Shown piece after piece: positions 13,075 to 20,889 of a stretch of DNA of 64,000 nt. Numbering within the stretch: position 1 is the first letter of the stretch; every line of letters begins with the position of its first letter. Source of the DNA: a virus; IMG/VR virus record IMGVR_UViG_3300020188_000808, positions 1 through 64,000 of that record; one strand, written 5' to 3'. Under the pieces are notes generated by a model. That model was given only the letters and a program-made list of their open reading frames with translations, searched no databases and was not told the origin of the DNA. The position numbers were made by a program, and so were the translations under genes.

Positions 13075-14085
13075 TTATGCTTTACTATTATACCACATTG
13101 TTGGATCAAAGTCAATCGTTCGTTTCTCCAATGCAAGTACTGCACCAATACAACTTCCAGGATCACCTGGGTTTGGCGGTACGTAAATTGAATTCCAATC
13201 TTGTTTGATTCTATTTACTGCATCTCTATTTAATGCACATCCGCCTGTGAGAATTAAATTTCGACTTTGAAGATTATTTTTACACCAAGTACTTTGACTT
13301 TTAATAATCAATTCAAATACAAACTGTGTTGCATTAGCAAGTCTTTTCATATCATATTCAGTGGTTAGGTCTGACTTGTACCAACTAGCACCACGGTGTA
13401 GATTGTGTTTAAACTTGACACCTGGTACACTACCATCTAATGGTCCATCAATGAATGTATCAACCATGTGATTGATCAATTCTAAATTTTCTGACGTAGC
13501 AATGTCATTACCCATTTGTGATACTAGATACTCATCTCTGTTTGCTACAAGGCCCATACGTTGTGTCATTGCACTATAGAACAATCCAATGCTGTGTGGA
13601 TATCCTTGACTGTAAACTTTTTTAAGTTTACGATTCTTATCACCATGCCAAATAGTAAATGTTTCAAACTCACCAATAGAGTCTAAACACATTACAACTG
13701 CATTCGGTTCTGCTTGTGTGTAGAATCCATATGCGGCATGACTAGTATGATGTTTAGCAAACCTAACAGGGCATTTGATGTCCCATTGTTTTAGATAGTT
13801 TGTGATATTGTTTTCCATAAGCACTTCACGTACTGTGCCTTGTCCTGCTCGCCATTGTCTAAATGATTTAAGGTATGGTAGTTCGTACCAAACAACTTTG
13901 TCTGGCTCGCCGTATAGTTTACGTGCCATTGCAATTTGTTCGTCACTGTGTTTAGGATCTCCTGGTACGTCACTAAAGTCTTTTGCAAGACTAGCCCACA
14001 GACATTGTAGATCGTCAAACGGTCCTTTCTCAAAGACTGCTAAACTAGCATCGTGACTGTTACCAACCATACCCCAAATAATCAT
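13075..14085 (-). CDS. Carbamoyltransferase, N-terminal domain only
   Basis: 336 residues. Matches the NodU/CmcH-type carbamoyltransferase N-terminal domain: GNSHDASLAV at the start, KHHTSHAAYGF (111-121) with the His residues, LDSIGE, and ILTGGCALN near the end. Full-length family members have an extra C-terminal domain of about 170-200 residues that is absent here, as in short phage versions. It would transfer carbamoyl to a hydroxyl on a sugar, antibiotic or modified base. Followed immediately by gp41; precedes no tailoring partner that proves the substrate. Confidence 0.85.
   Translation of the reverse strand: MIIWGMVGNSHDASLAVFEKGPFDDLQCLWASLAKDFSDVPGDPKHSDEQIAMARKLYGEPDKVVWYELPYLKSFRQWRAGQGTVREVLMENNITNYLKQWDIKCPVRFAKHHTSHAAYGFYTQAEPNAVVMCLDSIGEFETFTIWHGDKNRKLKKVYSQGYPHSIGLFYSAMTQRMGLVANRDEYLVSQMGNDIATSENLELINHMVDTFIDGPLDGSVPGVKFKHNLHRGASWYKSDLTTEYDMKRLANATQFVFELIIKSQSTWCKNNLQSRNLILTGGCALNRDAVNRIKQDWNSIYVPPNPGDPGSCIGAVLALEKRTIDFDPTMWYNSKA
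13087..13115 (-). promoter_or_regulatory. Sigma70-like promoter of gp41
   Basis: Minus strand TTGACT (13115-13110), 17 bp, TATAAT (13092-13087). It lies inside the 3' end of the carbamoyltransferase gene and leaves a leader of about 20 bases. Confidence 0.82.
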
Positions 14086-14670
14086 TTATCTTTTCTCCGA
14101 GATCTTATCTGCAAGTCCGTATGCAACTGCTTCTTCGGCACTCATAAAGTAATCACGATCCATGTCTTTCATAAAGTCTTCTCGTGTCTTGCCTGCTGAG
14201 TTGTGCTTAACATACAAGTCAGTTAGATTCTCTTTTAGGTATTGAATCTCTTTGTAACGTATTTCAATATCACTTGCCATACCCGAAGCACCGCCGCTTG
14301 GCTGATGAATCATTGTACGTGCATTTGGTAATAGGATACGCTTACCTGGTGTGCCTGCTTGTGCAAGGAATGATCCCATGCTACATGCTTGTCCTAATAC
14401 TATTGTGCTAACATCACTTTTAATATATTGCATAGTATCATAGATAGCCATGCCACTAGTAATAACACCGCCTGGGCTGTTAATATAAAAGTTAATTGTT
14501 TTTTCTGGTGCTTGACTTTCTAAGAAAAGCATTTGTGCTACTACAACGTTTGCACTATGATCGTCTACTGGACCATTTAACATTACAATTCTATCTTTTA
14601 GTAGTCGACTGTAAATGTCATATGCTCTTTCGCCTTTGCTTGTAGATTCTACTACCATTGGTACTAACAT
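14086..14670 (-). CDS. clpP: ClpP-type serine protease
   Basis: 194 residues, full length for the ClpP core. The catalytic triad is visible: Ser97 in CSMGS, His122 in IHQPSGG, Asp173 in [11 protein letters not shown]. The handle and oligomerisation region is intact. It would form a tetradecamer working with a host unfoldase (ClpX/ClpA); no phage unfoldase is in the window. The start has GGAGAAGAATAG. It lies one base from the carbamoyltransferase and the oxygenase genes, in one operon. Confidence 0.94.
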   Translation of the reverse strand: MLVPMVVESTSKGERAYDIYSRLLKDRIVMLNGPVDDHSANVVVAQMLFLESQAPEKTINFYINSPGGVITSGMAIYDTMQYIKSDVSTIVLGQACSMGSFLAQAGTPGKRILLPNARTMIHQPSGGASGMASDIEIRYKEIQYLKENLTDLYVKHNSAGKTREDFMKDMDRDYFMSAEEAVAYGLADKISEKR

Positions 14671-15336
14671 CTATTCTTCTCCTTGGTTATGATTTGGCTC
14701 AACGTTCCATACGTTAAAGCTCATGCTTATTCGTTCAACATCGCTTTTAAATGGATACACACTATGCTTTAGTCCTGCATTAAACAATAGTATGTCTCCG
14801 GTCTTTGGTATTACTTTATGTGTTCCGTTAACGCCTAACACGTCAGAACCATAAAAGAATTCTAATTGCCCTGGGCAACGCATATTACTTCTTAAATTAT
14901 CATTTGCTTCTTCTGCAATTACTTCTGGCACATCAATATATAATATTGCACTAATCATTCCTGAGTGACTGTGCATAGGATTAAATTCATTTGCCTTTTG
15001 AAAGTTAATCCACGGTCCAGTGTTTAAATTAAAATTCATACTTGCAAAGTCAGGTGTTTCAGTTGATGGGTTAATCATATGTGTTTGTCTATGATCCCAA
15101 TCTGTTTGCATGTATGTAGCTAAATGCTTACTTACTAACTTCATAAACTCCTGTTGTTGATCAGGATCCATAATTGCTTGTAGTTGGTCATCAATGTTAC
15201 CTGCTAGATCACTGCCCACGTTTTCTTTTACATCACGTGTCCACGTTGCACACTTATGTAGCAATGTCATTAGTTCGCTACTCATAGTGCTACGATAGAT
15301 AGTAGGACCAAAAGGTCTAATTAATTCATAATCCAT
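14671..15336 (-). CDS. Putative 2OG-Fe(II) oxygenase
   Basis: 221 residues. The jelly-roll part (about 100-215) carries MHSHSG (His122/His124) and GDILLFNAGLKHSVYPF with the distal His, then a basic ERISMSFNVW consistent with 2-oxoglutarate binding. This fits the 2OG-FeII_Oxy_5-like phage family. It would hydroxylate an unknown substrate. It starts on TAATG, coupled to the 40-residue gene upstream. Four related oxygenase-fold proteins occur in this window. Confidence 0.8.
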   Translation of the reverse strand: MDYELIRPFGPTIYRSTMSSELMTLLHKCATWTRDVKENVGSDLAGNIDDQLQAIMDPDQQQEFMKLVSKHLATYMQTDWDHRQTHMINPSTETPDFASMNFNLNTGPWINFQKANEFNPMHSHSGMISAILYIDVPEVIAEEANDNLRSNMRCPGQLEFFYGSDVLGVNGTHKVIPKTGDILLFNAGLKHSVYPFKSDVERISMSFNVWNVEPNHNQGEE

Positions 15337-15458
15337 TATTTGTAAATGAAAGGATCTTTCTTTTGAAGTTCCTTAATCCTCTGTTTAAATTTTCTATTCT
15401 TCTGCCATTTCTTGTACCATCTAATTGGAGATAGTAACTTGTCTTTTAACCAAACCAT
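15336..15458 (-). CDS. 40-residue basic protein
   Basis: Begins MVWLKDKLLSPIRWYKK and ends LQKKDPFIYK; about a third of residues are Lys/Arg. A clear TAGGAG site lies seven bases before the ATG. It overlaps the 3' end of the primase by 13 bases, and its TAA shares a base with the oxygenase ATG. The DPFIYK ending recalls a small peptide family of marine T4-like phages. Possibly nucleic-acid-binding; function unknown. Confidence 0.7.
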   Translation of the reverse strand: MVWLKDKLLSPIRWYKKWQKNRKFKQRIKELQKKDPFIYK

Positions 15459-16429
15459 TTTTTACTCCTAAGTTTAATCTTTAATGATGAGCTTTCTGAA
15501 TGTGTTACAATTTGATGTAGTGTATATATTCTTCCATACTTTGTAATTGCATCGTTCACATCATTAATGTCTTGATCCCAGTCCGGCATACTAACACTCC
15601 AACCAAATTCTATTGCTTGATCAATTAGTTTATGTCCTGCTTCATCTCTATCTGGAACTAGTATTACTTGCTTATTTAACGACTTGATGAGTAGGTGCTG
15701 TTGATCTTTGACTTCGCTACCTAGTAGTGCTAGTCCTTCTATGCCAATAGCATCCATAGGTCCTTCAACTACAATAACAAACTGTCTACGATAGTCTTGT
15801 TGATCCATATTAAACACATAACCAGGCTGTTGCTCACTCATATATTTTGGAGCACCATCAGTAACTTTCCTTGCTGTGTATCCTACTATTTGATTGTTAA
15901 AATAAAACGGAACTATTAATCTATCTCTGTATCCAATCTTAGGTGTCCAATGAAAGTTGTAGTCTTCTAAGTACAACTGTCTTGACTTCATATACTCTAA
16001 TACTTTAATTAAATGAGCGTCAGTAGTATCAGTATATTCGCTTATTGGCTTTGCACCTTCTGGCAGTTCTACTGTCTTAAACTCTGGCATACGTGTTATT
16101 GCTTGTAGAGCTTCGTCGGATTCAAATTGTAATACTGCTAGGGATAGTTTATTAATAGCATCATCGCTAACGTTAATCCATTGCAAGAACTTTTTCATCT
16201 TGTAGGTAATACGTCTACCTTTATTCCAACTTGCTGTGTAGCCACAATTGAAACAATGATAGCTTACACCTTCTTCTGCATTTTGGATTAGTCCACCACG
16301 TTGTCTAGTATCAGCACCTGTACCATTGTGTACGCAACAAGGAGCATTGAAGCTGGTCCAACCACTTGGTGTAGTTTTACGCTTCGCAGGCAAGTGTGCT
16401 AATATAGTTTCGTGTACGATTCCGCTCAT
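15446..16429 (-). CDS. gp61: DNA primase (gp61-like)
   Basis: 327 residues. An N-terminal zinc ribbon (Cys31/Cys32, His34, Cys59, Cys62) is followed by a Toprim core: VVEGPMDAIG with the catalytic Glu, ILVPDRDEAGH with Asp-x-Asp, and a DWDQDINDVND acidic tail. It lays RNA primers for the gp41 helicase. Its own promoter places the expected transcription start on the ATG, so the mRNA is probably leaderless. Confidence 0.9.
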   Translation of the reverse strand: MSGIVHETILAHLPAKRKTTPSGWTSFNAPCCVHNGTGADTRQRGGLIQNAEEGVSYHCFNCGYTASWNKGRRITYKMKKFLQWINVSDDAINKLSLAVLQFESDEALQAITRMPEFKTVELPEGAKPISEYTDTTDAHLIKVLEYMKSRQLYLEDYNFHWTPKIGYRDRLIVPFYFNNQIVGYTARKVTDGAPKYMSEQQPGYVFNMDQQDYRRQFVIVVEGPMDAIGIEGLALLGSEVKDQQHLLIKSLNKQVILVPDRDEAGHKLIDQAIEFGWSVSMPDWDQDINDVNDAITKYGRIYTLHQIVTHSESSSLKIKLRSKKWFG

Positions 16430-16435
16430 AGTATT

Positions 16436-16464
16436 ATTATACTATAAGTCTAGATAAAAGTCAA
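16436..16464 (-). promoter_or_regulatory. Sigma70-like promoter giving leaderless primase mRNA
   Basis: Minus strand TTGACT, 17 bp, TATAAT, then six bases, then ATG (16429). No room is left for a Shine-Dalgarno. Confidence 0.8.
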
Positions 16465-17256
16465 CTAGTTTCTTACTAGAATTTTATCCAATGTACCCGA
16501 TCCCGGAGTAGTATATGCTATTCTTAAGTGTGAGTAAACTCCGTTAAAGTTTACATATTTTGGTTGTGTTTCGTTGGCTAAACTTACGGTTGCAATAGTA
16601 CCCCACGGTGTTCCATTAGTAACTTGGTTATCTAACGTGCCTTGTATTTCTATATCACCTGTAAAGTTTGTTGAGTAAACTGCCGCTGTGTGTAGTGCTG
16701 AATTACCATTACGTGTTGCTTCAGCAGTAATTGCTTCACTAACATAATTCCCTGTGCTTGGATTAGTTTCAGTAAACGTATCAATACTGTACGTTGCACT
16801 TGGTCCTGGAAATGCTTCTGAGCTAATCATTATAGTGCCTTTAACACCAAAGTGACTATCAGCATATGTTACTACGTTAGTATTGTCGCTGTCCTTAGTT
16901 AAGAATACATTATAACTTACATACTGTTGTTTAACATCTAACAAATCATTAGCAGTAATTAGTATAGAGAACTGACCTTTCTTTGACGGTGTACTTGTTT
17001 CTAGGATGGTACCAGTCTTCTCTAGAATTAATACATTGTTTTCATCGAATGCCATTAGCTTAGGTGTGTAAGTATTAAGTATGCTTACAGGTTTTTGATC
17101 TGAATTTTTAATCTCAAAAGATATTGTGTTATCAATACCTCGATATATTTGTAGGGTTCTCTGGTACACTGGTCTATACTCCGTTATGTTATTAGCCAAA
17201 TCCGCAACTAGGCCAACTCTATTACTTGCTAAATATCTGTATGTTAATTGGGACAT
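16465..17256 (-). CDS. Putative virion structural protein
   Basis: 263 residues starting MSQLTYRYLASNR. This second ATG was chosen because AATAAATA lies exactly five bases before it. The N-terminal beta-rich domain contains YRPVYQRTLQIYRGIDNTISFEI; the C-terminus contains PKYVNFNGVYSHLRIAY. No enzyme motif. The late-type element and beta composition suggest a tail, baseplate or fibre-associated component. It sits among replication genes, away from the main structural block. Confidence 0.65.
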   Translation of the reverse strand: MSQLTYRYLASNRVGLVADLANNITEYRPVYQRTLQIYRGIDNTISFEIKNSDQKPVSILNTYTPKLMAFDENNVLILEKTGTILETSTPSKKGQFSILITANDLLDVKQQYVSYNVFLTKDSDNTNVVTYADSHFGVKGTIMISSEAFPGPSATYSIDTFTETNPSTGNYVSEAITAEATRNGNSALHTAAVYSTNFTGDIEIQGTLDNQVTNGTPWGTIATVSLANETQPKYVNFNGVYSHLRIAYTTPGSGTLDKILVRN

Positions 17257-17261
17257 ATACA

Positions 17262-17269
17262 TATTTATT
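17262..17269 (-). promoter_or_regulatory. T4-type late element abutting a start codon
   Basis: Minus strand AATAAATA, then TGTAT, then ATG (17256). Confidence 0.65.
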
Positions 17270-17286
17270 CAACTTAAAGAGAAACA

Positions 17287-17655
17287 ATGTTACTAAAAGA
17301 TATCGAAACTAACTTCCCGTTCTTAAGCATCGTACAGTATGGTGGCAACGAGTATGTTGGTATCATTAACAACCAGGATAATTATGTAACAAGCATGTAT
17401 GTTTATACCGCATTGAATACAGACGAATCAAAAAAAGCATTTCTCGATCTTGGAGAAGCATGGTGGTTTGAAAGTAATCGAACAATACCGATCAGTATCT
17501 TTCTACCGAAAGAGTTTCCTGCATTTAGACATTGTCTAATGACAATGAATACTAAAGATGTAAAAGTAACAGTAGGACCGGTTGTAAACTTAGGAAACTT
17601 AGCAATTAAAAGAGTAAAACGTAAGAGTGTTCAACTAGTACGTAAACCCAAATAA
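17287..17655 (+). CDS. Conserved phage protein, unknown
   Basis: 122 residues, a lone rightward gene between two leftward blocks. The sequence IVQYGGNEYVGIINNQDNYV and LGEAWWFESNRTIPISIFL recalls a conserved protein of marine T4-like phages with no known function. The C-terminus is basic (KRVKRKSVQLVRKPK), compatible with nucleic-acid binding. AAAGAGAAACA precedes the ATG. No promoter of either class is obvious. Not RegA-like by sequence. Confidence 0.75.
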   Translation: MLLKDIETNFPFLSIVQYGGNEYVGIINNQDNYVTSMYVYTALNTDESKKAFLDLGEAWWFESNRTIPISIFLPKEFPAFRHCLMTMNTKDVKVTVGPVVNLGNLAIKRVKRKSVQLVRKPK

Positions 17656-17657
17656 AT

Positions 17658-18377
17658 CTACTTGTAGCGTTTAGTTAAAAGTTTTGGTCTATAGTGCTGA
17701 GCCTTAAACAGGCTGTTATGTATGAATTGCGTAATCTTACTATGTGAGCTTCGATAATCGCCAACCGCCGTCTCCATTTCAAATGTTTCACGCTTAAAAG
17801 GAATAACTTGAGCTAAAGGCATTCCTCTCTCAAATGTAATTTCTTTGTCAATAGGTGCAGTAAAAATTGTATTGACGTGTAGTTCATGATAGATATCTGT
17901 ATCAACTACTCCATGCATTACTTCTAAGTTATCATTTTTTGAATATGTAGGAGTTATAATTAATGAACTATATCCAGGAGGAGTTCTTAACATCCAAGGA
18001 TTCATAAACTTAAATGCGCCTCTGTAACTATCTTTATGAAATGGATAGTTGTCCATTTGTTCTTCTGGATGAAGCTGTGCAGTAAACATACTTGAAACGT
18101 TAGGCGGAGTCGCATAACGTACTTCAGTACCTTGCATGTTTTTAACTTGTGTTACTTTATAATCACACCACAATGGAATAATATAACCCATACCTAGTAC
18201 GTCAAGTACAGCCGGACAACGTCTTAAGGTGCTTGACTCTCTACGATATTCTTTACTGTCATCTGTATTAGCTCTTTGATTTTTAAACCATTCAGGCCAA
18301 AACTTTGATGCAGGCAATACTGGTAATGTTTGTTCTAGTTCTTCGTACCCTGTGAAAAATTTAATCTTCGTTGTCAT
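17658..18377 (-). CDS. Conserved phage protein, paralogue of the 22931 gene
   Basis: 239 residues, no catalytic motif known. It shares with the protein at 22931-23650 a pattern PEW[FW]K, then CPA[IV]..D[IV]L..G.I.P.WC, a mid-region NPW/SPW, and a late P[LW].Q[VL]IP. The two are diverged duplicates, likely all-beta. Its stop is two bases from the stop of the convergent 17287 gene. Unknown role. Confidence 0.72.
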   Translation of the reverse strand: MTTKIKFFTGYEELEQTLPVLPASKFWPEWFKNQRANTDDSKEYRRESSTLRRCPAVLDVLGMGYIIPLWCDYKVTQVKNMQGTEVRYATPPNVSSMFTAQLHPEEQMDNYPFHKDSYRGAFKFMNPWMLRTPPGYSSLIITPTYSKNDNLEVMHGVVDTDIYHELHVNTIFTAPIDKEITFERGMPLAQVIPFKRETFEMETAVGDYRSSHSKITQFIHNSLFKAQHYRPKLLTKRYK

Positions 18378-18933
18378 GTTTAATCCTTTCGCACAATAAG
18401 TTCATGTGAACAATAATAGCATGTGCGTAAGCTACTGCGTGTGCTTTCTTAAAGTAGTATGCTCCATCAGTTGGCTTTGTCCACACTTCCTTGTGTATCT
18501 CTTCCCAACTCTTGTTCGCTAGATGTCTCTTCGCTGGTCTTATTATCGCTAGTGTCGCCGCCAATTCTAATACCGAGCTGGGCTTCAAGACTTTTAATAG
18601 ACTGCTGTGCCCGTTTAGATGAAAGACTTTTTCGCTGAAGTCTTCGTGTTCCAGAAGTTGCCATAGTGGTTTCCTTTCCATTAGTTCGTTTAGATGTTCT
18701 TCGTTTTTTACTTCGTCATAGATTGATACATTTAAAAAGTCTAATTTAAAGTATCCTCTTTCTTCTGCTGTGTCGTGATCAACTGTGCTTAATAAGTCAA
18801 TAGGATTATGTGGAATCTCAGTTGCGTAAATTCCTGTGTTATGCTTTTTACCTGTGTTTAACTTTGCTACACGATGTTTTAATTTATCGAGTATAATTTG
18901 TCTGTCTGCAAAGTCAATATCAATATCTGGCAT
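18361..18933 (-). CDS. Mini DnaE-like DNA polymerase III alpha palm protein
   Basis: 190 residues. PDIDIDFADR (2-11) corresponds to the DnaE catalytic PD.D.DF motif. YFKLDFLNV (61-69) matches the third catalytic-Asp region, LAATLAIIRPAK the fingers segment, and FKKAHAVAYAHAI the DnaE F[NK]K.H..AYA motif. PHP, thumb, beta-binding and tau-binding domains are absent; cellular DnaE is about 1160 residues. All three catalytic Asp positions appear kept. Polymerase activity alone is doubtful; an accessory or regulatory use is possible. It overlaps its downstream neighbour by 17 bases. Confidence 0.75.
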   Translation of the reverse strand: MPDIDIDFADRQIILDKLKHRVAKLNTGKKHNTGIYATEIPHNPIDLLSTVDHDTAEERGYFKLDFLNVSIYDEVKNEEHLNELMERKPLWQLLEHEDFSEKVFHLNGHSSLLKVLKPSSVLELAATLAIIRPAKRHLANKSWEEIHKEVWTKPTDGAYYFKKAHAVAYAHAIIVHMNLLCERIKHDNED

Positions 18934-18936
18934 ATA

Positions 18937-19626
18937 TTATAATCCTGCTTTCTTTACAATTTCTTTTACTAGTTCAACATCTACTGGACTTCTTTTAAAT
19001 CGTGTACTCCAATGACTTGGATCAAGAATAGCATATACAATTTGTAATTGTTCATCATTCATTTTAGACACCATCTCTTTACCAGACTTGCAATTTAATA
19101 TCAACCACGGACTTACTTTGCCGTCTACTATATCTTGACATACTCTATTTAAACTTACATAGTTAAAGTAGTCTTGCCACCTAGCTTCGTTGTCGTCACC
19201 CCATTCCATCATGTTTTTAACACTACGTTCAAGAGCAGTTTCAACACCTTCCTTACGAATAAGATCAAGTGCATACTTTTCATATAGTTCTTCTCTACAC
19301 CAATGGTCTAGTTTAACTCCGCTTGTAACTACATAGTCAATATACTTCTCTGGGTATAACGGTCTTACGTTACTAACAAAGCTACCAAATTTTACAAATG
19401 CATTGTAGTACTGACTATTGCAAAACTGTTCATATGTTTTAACACCATCAAAGCGTTGACATAGTTTATAAAATCTATTAAACGTTAAGTACCCTAGTTG
19501 TACACGTTTCTCGTCTTTTTGTAAAGCTCTACGTTTCTTTTCACACATATGTACTGCAAGAGTTTTTTCTCTTGTGTACGATACTTTACAGTATGGACAT
19601 TCAAATCCTTCGTTAGACTTTGACAT
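18937..19626 (-). CDS. Zinc-finger-containing phage protein
   Basis: 229 residues from MSKSNEGFECPYC; this start fits the overlap with the gp62-like gene better than the longer ORF. The N-terminal C2H2-like finger is CPYC...HMC (about residues 10-28). The rest is helical and charged, with Trp-rich segments. It probably binds DNA or RNA. It sits between a clamp-loader-like gene and the DnaE-like gene, suggesting a replication or late-transcription role by context only. Confidence 0.7.
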   Translation of the reverse strand: MSKSNEGFECPYCKVSYTREKTLAVHMCEKKRRALQKDEKRVQLGYLTFNRFYKLCQRFDGVKTYEQFCNSQYYNAFVKFGSFVSNVRPLYPEKYIDYVVTSGVKLDHWCREELYEKYALDLIRKEGVETALERSVKNMMEWGDDNEARWQDYFNYVSLNRVCQDIVDGKVSPWLILNCKSGKEMVSKMNDEQLQIVYAILDPSHWSTRFKRSPVDVELVKEIVKKAGL

Positions 19627-20080
19627 CTTTTTTATCCATCCCGTGTTGCTCGGCAAGCTCTTTAAGTTCTTTTGTTGTAGATATTCTAGCAAGTAATTCT
19701 ACCTCGTCTATTTTCATATTAGGAAACATTTCTTTAAGAAACTTAACAGCCTTGTTATCAGAGCCTTTTTGTTTTAATCCTAACCATTGATGGTGTCTGC
19801 TTTTACGTGTTGCGTTATGTGTTGCACACAACAGTTGCCATTGTAGCTGTGGATGTCTTGTTCCTAGTACATTCCAATTCTTGTTATAATATTCATTAGT
19901 GGCAATAACTGCCCATTCTTTTGCGTCTTGTGATCCGCTTACACTACTTGCATAACGATTAAGCAACCAAAAGTTTAATTCTTTACGCTCTTCTTCAGTC
20001 CATTCTTTATATGCACCTTTGGCATCCATATCCAAAGCCATAAAGATCTCACTTAAAGGTAGTTTATTTTTCTGTTTCAT
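19613..20080 (-). CDS. Possible clamp-loader small subunit (gp62-like)
   Basis: 155 residues. The layout matches phage gp62-type proteins in outline: an early LLNRYASS block, a NEYYNK block, QWQLLCA, RHHQWLG, then a C-terminal LKE.FPNMK.DEVELL and helix. Sequence identity cannot be measured here, and the partner gp44 is not in the window. A sigma70-like promoter ends seven bases before the ATG, predicting a leaderless mRNA. Moderate-to-low functional confidence; gene itself secure. Confidence 0.55.
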   Translation of the reverse strand: MKQKNKLPLSEIFMALDMDAKGAYKEWTEEERKELNFWLLNRYASSVSGSQDAKEWAVIATNEYYNKNWNVLGTRHPQLQWQLLCATHNATRKSRHHQWLGLKQKGSDNKAVKFLKEMFPNMKIDEVELLARISTTKELKELAEQHGMDKKDVKV

Positions 20081-20321
20081 TACGTATAGTATACCATATT
20101 ATAAGTGCTTTGTCAAGTTGTTTTTTGAGTGTATAATTTGTTTTGGCGCAATCAACCATATCCAAATATTCTTCAAAGTCCAGGCGTCCTTCATGCTTTT
20201 TGATTGCGTCAGAATCACCACCAATAATCCAACGAGGAATCTTATTGTGTGGAGGGTCACGATAACGAGCGTAGACAATACCATCGCTACGCTCATATAT
20301 CAGTGCTTCACCTGGAAGCAT
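20064..20321 (-). CDS. Small conserved phage protein, unknown
   Basis: 85 residues from ATG 20321; a TTG at 20330 is an alternative start. It begins MLPGEALIYERSDGIVYARY, a signature I recall from small proteins of marine myoviruses, and continues with IPRWIIGG. No known function. Its 3' end contains the promoter for the gp62-like gene and overlaps that gene by 17 bases. Confidence 0.72.
   Translation of the reverse strand: MLPGEALIYERSDGIVYARYRDPPHNKIPRWIIGGDSDAIKKHEGRLDFEEYLDMVDCAKTNYTLKKQLDKALIIWYTIRNETEK
20088..20116 (-). promoter_or_regulatory. Sigma70-like promoter giving near-leaderless mRNA
   Basis: Minus strand TTGACA, 17 bp, TATACT, seven bases, ATG (20080). It lies inside the upstream 20064 gene. 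Confidence 0.78.
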
Positions 20322-20332
20322 CTTAGTCAAGA

Positions 20333-20518
20333 TTATTTCTTCTTGGGTTTTACTTTTACTGTGCCTGCTGTATTCTTAGGTTTTGTACTCTTAGGCTTTG
20401 GCTTTGGCACTGGCTTCTTTTGTTCTGCCGCAACAATCTCACCAACCTCAGTAGGGTTAGGCATAATTGATTTAGTTATTTTACTTGTTGTCTTTTTAAT
20501 TGAATCCCACATTCCCAT
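20333..20518 (-). CDS. Small Lys/Pro-rich basic protein
   Basis: 61 residues. A helical N-terminus (MGMWDSIKKTTSKITKSI) is followed by a KPKPKS.KPK-type basic tail. It could be DNA-binding or a virion-internal peptide. A strong GGAGATATATT site precedes the ATG. Between the cupin gene and the 20064 gene, probably one operon. Unknown function. Confidence 0.66.
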   Translation of the reverse strand: MGMWDSIKKTTSKITKSIMPNPTEVGEIVAAEQKKPVPKPKPKSTKPKNTAGTVKVKPKKK

Positions 20519-20529
20519 AATATATCTCC

Positions 20530-20880
20530 TTATTTTTTTACAGTTGAGCCGCTAGTACGACGAACAATGTCATCGTGATTAAATTCTGCCCAGTATAGTT
20601 CAAAAGCGACTCCGTCTTCTAAACCTTCAAACTGGTGAATCTTTCCTGGCTTCACTTGTGTAAAGTCTCCAGCTTCAAGAATAGTTTCATCAACTAGTCC
20701 TTGATCATCTTGCCAAACACGAACAAGCATCTTGCCCGATTCAACAAAGAATCCGTTCCATTTATATTGATGTTCATGTTCTGAACATTTGTATCCTGCT
20801 TTATATTCGATACGATGAAATTCTAATACACCGTTCGCATGGATCAATTCTGTTTGACCCCAAATTTTGCCTGCTTTCAT
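20530..20880 (-). CDS. Cupin protein, sugar-isomerase-like
   Basis: 116 residues. A single cupin with motif 1 around SEHEHQYKWNGFFVESGKM (about 33-51) and motif 2 EAGDFTQVKPGKIHQFEG (about 69-86), with His metal ligands visible. The arrangement resembles the C-terminal domain of mannose-6-phosphate isomerase/ManC-type proteins. It lies just downstream of an oxygenase gene in a leftward operon. Metal-dependent binding or isomerisation of a small molecule is likely; substrate unknown. Confidence 0.82.
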   Translation of the reverse strand: MKAGKIWGQTELIHANGVLEFHRIEYKAGYKCSEHEHQYKWNGFFVESGKMLVRVWQDDQGLVDETILEAGDFTQVKPGKIHQFEGLEDGVAFELYWAEFNHDDIVRRTSGSTVKK

Positions 20881-20889
20881 AATTATCTC

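Noticed and set aside
17230-17243. TAAATA-N5-ATG on the plus strand
   Set aside because: It lies inside the opposite-strand structural gene and opens only a 23-codon ORF; likely a chance match, and a reminder that the motif is not diagnostic alone.
17287-17655. RegA translational repressor
   Set aside because: Size is right but sequence landmarks of RegA are absent.
18934-18943. TATAAT just before the DnaE-like gene
   Set aside because: No -35 at the right distance, and it is only two bases from the ATG.
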